Source of the DNA: Peribacillus deserti
GTDB lineage: Bacteria; Bacillota; Bacilli; Bacillales; DSM-1321
Assembly: GCF_002863585.1 (NCBI RefSeq)
Contig: NZ_PGUY01000060.1
Coordinates: 1 to 37,228, forward strand
Direction of reading: 5' to 3'
Length of the DNA: 37,228 nt
Every line of letters starts with the position of its first letter. Positions within the stretch are counted from its first letter, which is position 1. Made by a program: the position numbers and the translations under genes. The notes under the pieces are model-generated. The model made no database searches, was not told the origin of the DNA, and worked only from the letters and a program-made list of their open reading frames with translations. This document shows positions 33,701-37,228 of this stretch, piece after piece.

Positions 33701-33820
33701 AAGCCTGTGGGTGAGATCCTTCTGAAAGTTTTTTTATCGTCTAAAGGATTGTTAACAGAGTTAATAGAATATAAGTAAGGCAATATATATTATTTGCGGT
33801 GAGAAAGTGAGGGGATTTAT

Positions 33821-34753
33821 TTGGCGGTTTTACATCCAAAAATGAGATTTTTCCTTGAGAATTTAATTACTCCAATTCCGGAGGGCTATGTTCCTTCTCT
33901 TGAGGATATCCGCTCGAGGAATAGCGATGTTCCAAAAGGTTCTGTGGAAGAGGTTCACCAGGTGGAGGATCGGGTGATCAGCGGCCCGGAGAGTGATATC
34001 AAAGTCCGGATCTACACTCCCGAAGGAGAAGGGCCTTTTCCTGTTGTGGTCTTTTTTCATGGGGGCGGTTTTGTGTATGGTGATTTGGAGACTCACGACT
34101 CCGTGTGCAGAAGTATTGTAAAAGCTTCGAATCAACTGCTTGTGGCTGTGGATTATCGATTAGCTCCAGAGCATCCGTTTCCTGCTGCGCCAAACGATTG
34201 CTTTGCAGCTGCAAAATGGGTGTATGAGCATGCGGAAGAACTGAATGCCGAACGCACCAAGTTAGCTGTAGCTGGTGACAGCGCCGGTGGTAATCTTGCT
34301 GCAGTTGTGGCGATGATGGCAAAAGAACAGGGCGGCTTAGAAATAGCTAAACAAGTATTGCTTTACCCCGTAACAGACCGCTATCAACCCGGAAAATACC
34401 CTTCCTATACAGAAAATGGGAGCGGTTATTTCTTAACAACAGATGCGATGGGATTTTTCGGGCGGCAGTATGTCCAAGACCCACAGCATGCTGATAACCC
34501 TTATACAGCACCGATTACGTCTTCAAACTTAAACGGGCTTCCGCCAGCACTCGTTATTACGGCAGAATATGATCCACTGCGGGATGAAGGGGAGCTGTAT
34601 GCAGAAAAGCTGCAGCAAGCAGGAGTGCCGGTTGTTATCAGGAGGGAAGAAGGGCAGATTCACGGTTTCTTTAATTTATTTGGTATTATGGACTCTAAAG
34701 AAGATATCAAAGATGTATATGAACGGATTGGTTCTTTTTTGAATGAGTATTAA
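33821..34753 (+). CDS. HSL-family alpha/beta hydrolase (carboxylesterase)
   Basis: A 310-residue cytoplasmic esterase of the hormone-sensitive-lipase family (family IV). The oxyanion motif is FFHGGGFVYGD, and the nucleophile is S154 in AGDSAGGN. D251 (EYDPLRDEG) and H281 (QIHGFFN) complete the triad, with family-typical spacing. The N-terminal cap (LHPKMRFFLENLITPIPEGY) covers the acyl pocket. Such enzymes hydrolyse short- and medium-chain acyl esters. TTG 33821 is the start, with GTGAGGGG eight bases before it. The gene appears to be alone; the next gene lies almost 600 bases downstream. Confidence 0.93.
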   Translation: MAVLHPKMRFFLENLITPIPEGYVPSLEDIRSRNSDVPKGSVEEVHQVEDRVISGPESDIKVRIYTPEGEGPFPVVVFFHGGGFVYGDLETHDSVCRSIVKASNQLLVAVDYRLAPEHPFPAAPNDCFAAAKWVYEHAEELNAERTKLAVAGDSAGGNLAAVVAMMAKEQGGLEIAKQVLLYPVTDRYQPGKYPSYTENGSGYFLTTDAMGFFGRQYVQDPQHADNPYTAPITSSNLNGLPPALVITAEYDPLRDEGELYAEKLQQAGVPVVIRREEGQIHGFFNLFGIMDSKEDIKDVYERIGSFLNEY

Positions 34754-34787
34754 TATAAAAATATTATGTTAACTGCAGAAGTTTAAG

Positions 34788-34816
34788 GGATATCTAAAAA
34801 GATCTCTCTCTTTTTT
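34788..34816 (+). terminator. Probable terminator of the esterase gene
   Basis: GGATATCT and AGATCTCT form a short stem with one mismatch around AAAA, followed by CTCTTTTTTAT. Confidence 0.5.
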
Positions 34817-34931
34817 ATATTCACTGACTTTACCCCATACTTTAAAAGCAGCATCATGTGTATTCTTGAAATCTGAACGGAGAAACTCTTAAAGACGGAA
34901 GTCTATGTGTGGAAAAAGGAGGACTGCTAAT

Positions 34932-34985
34932 TTGTCCAAAGTATCAGAAAGTATCTACATTTATTCTTATTTGGGTTGTTCGTAA
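34932..34985 (+). CDS. Possible 17-aa peptide or truncated gene start
   Basis: AAGGAGG at 34916-34922 lies 9 bases before TTG 34932, which opens MSKVSESIYIYSYLGCS and stops. The ribosome site is near perfect, so this is either a real short peptide, a leader for something downstream, or the 5' end of a gene whose body has been lost. Confidence 0.3.
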   Translation: MSKVSESIYIYSYLGCS

Positions 34986-35341
34986 AAAAAAATCCATATG
35001 ATTGAATATACATAGGCCACTAGGTGATCGAAAACCGTCTATCCGTATCAGCACGAACACTGTTCACCTTTGGAAACCAGTTTTAGGATGTCAGCCACCT
35101 AAGAGAAGCGTTCAGCAGTAGCAAACGAACGTTTTTTGCTTTGTACTCATTATCCTCGTCGGAAAACTAATCAAAGTCCCCAATCTCGTTGATGATAGAA
35201 ATCGCGGAAATGATATTAAAAGCAGCCAATCTAGTTATAAAGCATCATGCCCAAATGGAGCAGTACCCAGAAAGTGATCTGATTAGAAGAAATGGCATTG
35301 GGTATAAAATGATAGTAGCAATTATACGAAGTGGAGGGATT

Positions 35342-37021
35342 ATGTTGGCTGGTTCAGAAAAAAAGACAGTAGGGGAATTTTTGTTGGACCGACTGATGGA
35401 AGAAGGTATCACAGAGATTTTCGGAATACCAGGTGATTATAATTTTTCGCTCCTTGATACGATTGAAAGGTATGATGGTATCCGTTTTATTAATGGACGG
35501 AATGAGTTGAATGCAGGATATTCTGCTGATGGGTATGCACGTGTGAAGGGAATGGCCGCATTGATCACTACATTTGGGGTAGGTGAGATGAGTGCCTGTA
35601 ACGCGGTAGCGGGTGCTTACAGTGAGAATGTTCCGATCATACATATAGTCGGTTCTCCAAAGTCTGCTGAGCAGAAGGGGAAAAAGCTGCTGCATCATAC
35701 ATTGATGGACGGGAATTATGATGTGTTTCGAAAGGTTTATGAACAAATCAGCGGATATACGGCCATTGTTACGCCGGAAAATGCTGAAATGGAAATACCG
35801 AGGGCGATCCGCATTGCCAGGGAGACGAAAAAGCCGGTGTATATAATGGTTGCGATTGACCTCGTACCAAAGCAAATCATAAGCCATAAGCTGCCGGAAC
35901 CAGGTCCCGAGAAAACAAATGAACATGCTTTAAAGGCTGCTTTAAGGCACATACAGGAAATGCTGGGCAATTCACGCCAAACCGCTGCCCTGGTTGATAT
36001 GGCTGTCCTTCGTCATAATCTTTCTGAATCTGTTCAGGCACTGGTTGAACAGTATCATATCCCTGCAGCATCTCTTATGCAGGGAAAAAGTGGTTTTGAT
36101 GAGACTCATCCTCAATATATCGGGATGTATGGAGGCGCATTCGGCAGTGATGAGGTACGAACAATCATTGAAGAAGCTGACTGCATTATTGCAGCGGGCT
36201 TATTACAATCGGATATGAATTTGTCTAAATATACAGCAAAACTCGATCCGTTAAAAATGATTATCATACAGCCGGATTCAGTCCAAGTTGGACAAGCGCA
36301 GTACATGAATATAAAGGCCGAAGACCTGTTGAAAGAGCTGCGTTCTATCGAATATCGCCAGGAAGAATTATTCACCGTATCTTTTCCATATGAAGAACTG
36401 CAGGGGGAGCCCGGAGAACCGATTGCTGCTTCATCTTATTATCCCCGCTTTCAGAAGATGCTTAGAGAGGACGATATTGTAGTAGTGGAGACCGGTACTT
36501 TTACTTACGGAATGTCACAGGTCAGACTGCCTCATGGAGCTGATTATATCGGACAGGGCGGGTGGCAGAGCATTGGGTATGCAGCTCCCGCTGCATTTGG
36601 TGCCAGTATGGCAGCACCAGACCGGCGAGTGGTGCTGTTCACTGGGGACGGTTCCCTTCAGCTGACTTTTCAAGAAATAAGTTCCATGCTTGAGAACGGA
36701 TGTAAACCGATTATATTTGTTTTGAACAATAAGGGATATACGATTGAAAAGATATTGAATGTCCAAACAGATGAACAAAAATATAATCAAATTCCTGTGT
36801 GGCAGTACACAAAATTACCGGATCTGTTTAATGTAGAAGCATTCACTGCTGAGGTGCGTACAAATTCTGATCTTGAAACAGCCATTATGAAGGCAGGGGA
36901 AGAATGTGCGGAAAGGTTATGCTTGATTGAACTGTTGGTTGAGGATCCAATGGATGCTCCCGAATATCTTAATAGGTTGAGGAGTTTTCTTGAGGAGCAG
37001 AAACAGCAGGCTGAAAAATAA
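35342..37021 (+). CDS. ThDP-dependent 2-keto-acid decarboxylase (indolepyruvate/phenylpyruvate type)
   Basis: A 559-residue enzyme of the pyruvate/indolepyruvate decarboxylase family, non-oxidatively decarboxylating aromatic or branched 2-keto acids to aldehydes. In the N-terminal Pyr domain, E55 (NGRNELNAGYSADGYAR) activates the thiamine ring and H118-H119 (KKLLHHTLMDG) form the HH motif that separates decarboxylases from acetolactate synthases. The PP domain has the ThDP-Mg motif GDGSLQLTFQEISSML ending VLNNKGYTIE. ATG 35342 follows GGAGGG; the 51 codons upstream do not belong to the family. IpdC, KdcA and pyruvate decarboxylase are alternatives. It may serve Ehrlich-type breakdown of amino acids, but no aminotransferase or alcohol dehydrogenase is adjacent. 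Confidence 0.92.
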   Translation: MLAGSEKKTVGEFLLDRLMEEGITEIFGIPGDYNFSLLDTIERYDGIRFINGRNELNAGYSADGYARVKGMAALITTFGVGEMSACNAVAGAYSENVPIIHIVGSPKSAEQKGKKLLHHTLMDGNYDVFRKVYEQISGYTAIVTPENAEMEIPRAIRIARETKKPVYIMVAIDLVPKQIISHKLPEPGPEKTNEHALKAALRHIQEMLGNSRQTAALVDMAVLRHNLSESVQALVEQYHIPAASLMQGKSGFDETHPQYIGMYGGAFGSDEVRTIIEEADCIIAAGLLQSDMNLSKYTAKLDPLKMIIIQPDSVQVGQAQYMNIKAEDLLKELRSIEYRQEELFTVSFPYEELQGEPGEPIAASSYYPRFQKMLREDDIVVVETGTFTYGMSQVRLPHGADYIGQGGWQSIGYAAPAAFGASMAAPDRRVVLFTGDGSLQLTFQEISSMLENGCKPIIFVLNNKGYTIEKILNVQTDEQKYNQIPVWQYTKLPDLFNVEAFTAEVRTNSDLETAIMKAGEECAERLCLIELLVEDPMDAPEYLNRLRSFLEEQKQQAEK

Positions 37022-37153
37022 GTTTACCATGAGAGCACGGCCGCGTTGGAAAACAGTCTGTCAATGTGCTGAGAGATGTCTTTTAAAAAGGCTCTTTTCT
37101 AAAAGATTGTTGTTTTTTAATAGTTATGTGATCCTACCCTATTGATTAACAGG

Positions 37154-37228
37154 TTGATTGGAACGTAAGGTGCGAGACTCCTGCGGGAGCAGCGGGACAG
37201 GTGAGACCCCACAGGCGAAGCCGAGGAG
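37154..37228. repeat. Bacillaceae intergenic REP-like repeat, cut by window end
   Basis: The text from TTGATTGG through GTGCGAGACTCCTGCGGGAG and AGCGGGACAGGTGAGACCCC is an intergenic element I know from many Bacillus genomes. It is GC-rich, highly structured (CTCCTGCGGGAG is palindromic) and noncoding. The upstream piece GGCTCTTTTCTAAAAGATTG (37090-37109) often goes with it. The other half lies beyond the window. Confidence 0.75.

Larger units (their letters stand above)
33395..33820. other. Intergenic stretch after array 2
   Basis: It contains one terminator-like hairpin and two GGGGAC palindromes (listed separately) and then an AT-rich leader of the esterase gene with GTGAGGGG as ribosome site. 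No gene is seen. 32962-33202, before array 2, also holds no gene. Confidence 0.5.
34754..35341. other. Intergenic stretch between esterase and decarboxylase
   Basis: Contains a probable terminator (34788-34816) and one possible short peptide (34932-34985). An in-frame open stretch from 35189 to 35341 precedes the decarboxylase start but has no ribosome site and is not homologous to the enzyme, so I treat it as untranslated. No promoter could be assigned with confidence. Confidence 0.5.

Noticed and set aside
35189-35341. N-terminal extension of the decarboxylase from ATG 35189
   Set aside because: The 51 extra codons lie before the conserved Pyr-domain start and have no ribosome site; ATG 35342 has GGAGGG.

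Overview
The window looks like chromosome of a Bacillus-like firmicute (family Bacillaceae; a Cytobacillus/Mesobacillus-type organism would fit, but I cannot place it to species). The signs are Gram-positive Shine-Dalgarno sequences (AAGGAGG/GGAGG), frequent GTG and TTG starts, many intrinsic terminators, an RsbR-type STAS protein, a CarD/YdeB-like regulator, a sporulation-type sensor kinase, a type II pantothenate kinase, and at the right edge an intergenic repeat known from many Bacillaceae.

Layout. 1-3.4 kb is an AT-rich decayed accessory patch: the end of a stressosome-type STAS protein, an IS21-type istB remnant, then small orphan genes and pseudogenes of the kind found at toxin-immunity loci (a CPCC cysteine-rich protein, small membrane proteins, a cytidine-deaminase-like pseudogene). 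3.8-5.6 kb is an intracellular neopullulanase/maltogenic amylase. At 6.0 kb is the selenocysteine tRNA (selC, UCA anticodon, minus strand) with a good sigma-A promoter. 6.3-11.2 kb holds single-gene units: a DUF2621 membrane protein, a cold-shock protein with a long leader, a CarD-like regulator, a polysaccharide deacetylase and a nitroreductase. 11.5-13.7 kb (minus) pairs a ChbG/YdjC carbohydrate deacetylase with a lone cellobiose-type PTS EIIC. 14.2-15.4 kb is an orphan PAS histidine kinase. 16.6-18.7 kb is an MHS-family permease and a GNAT acetyltransferase. 18.9-24.0 kb is a probable sbcD-sbcC-coaW operon. 24.1-25.8 kb holds a small VNQGPG-repeat protein, a membrane protein and a frameshifted GNAT gene. 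25.9-27.8 kb is selB. 28.0-32.9 kb holds a VOC protein, an aminopeptidase remnant, an SDR-tag pair, an aldo/keto reductase and a membrane phosphoesterase. 33.8-37.0 kb holds an HSL-type esterase and a ThDP-dependent 2-keto-acid decarboxylase.

Two things stand out. First, two long gene-free stretches (16057-16229 and 33203-33394) each carry an array of 9-10 copies of one short motif, consensus ATAAGCATAAA, repeated every 20 or 21 bp (two helical turns) with unrelated sequence between copies. The arrays lie in opposite orientation about 17 kb apart. Read in the motif's direction, both start with 20-bp steps and change to 21-bp steps. They are neither CRISPR nor coding; helically phased binding by a protein is the natural hypothesis. 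Second, the selenocysteine decoding genes selC and selB lie about 20 kb apart, with no selA, selD or clear selenoprotein gene in the window.
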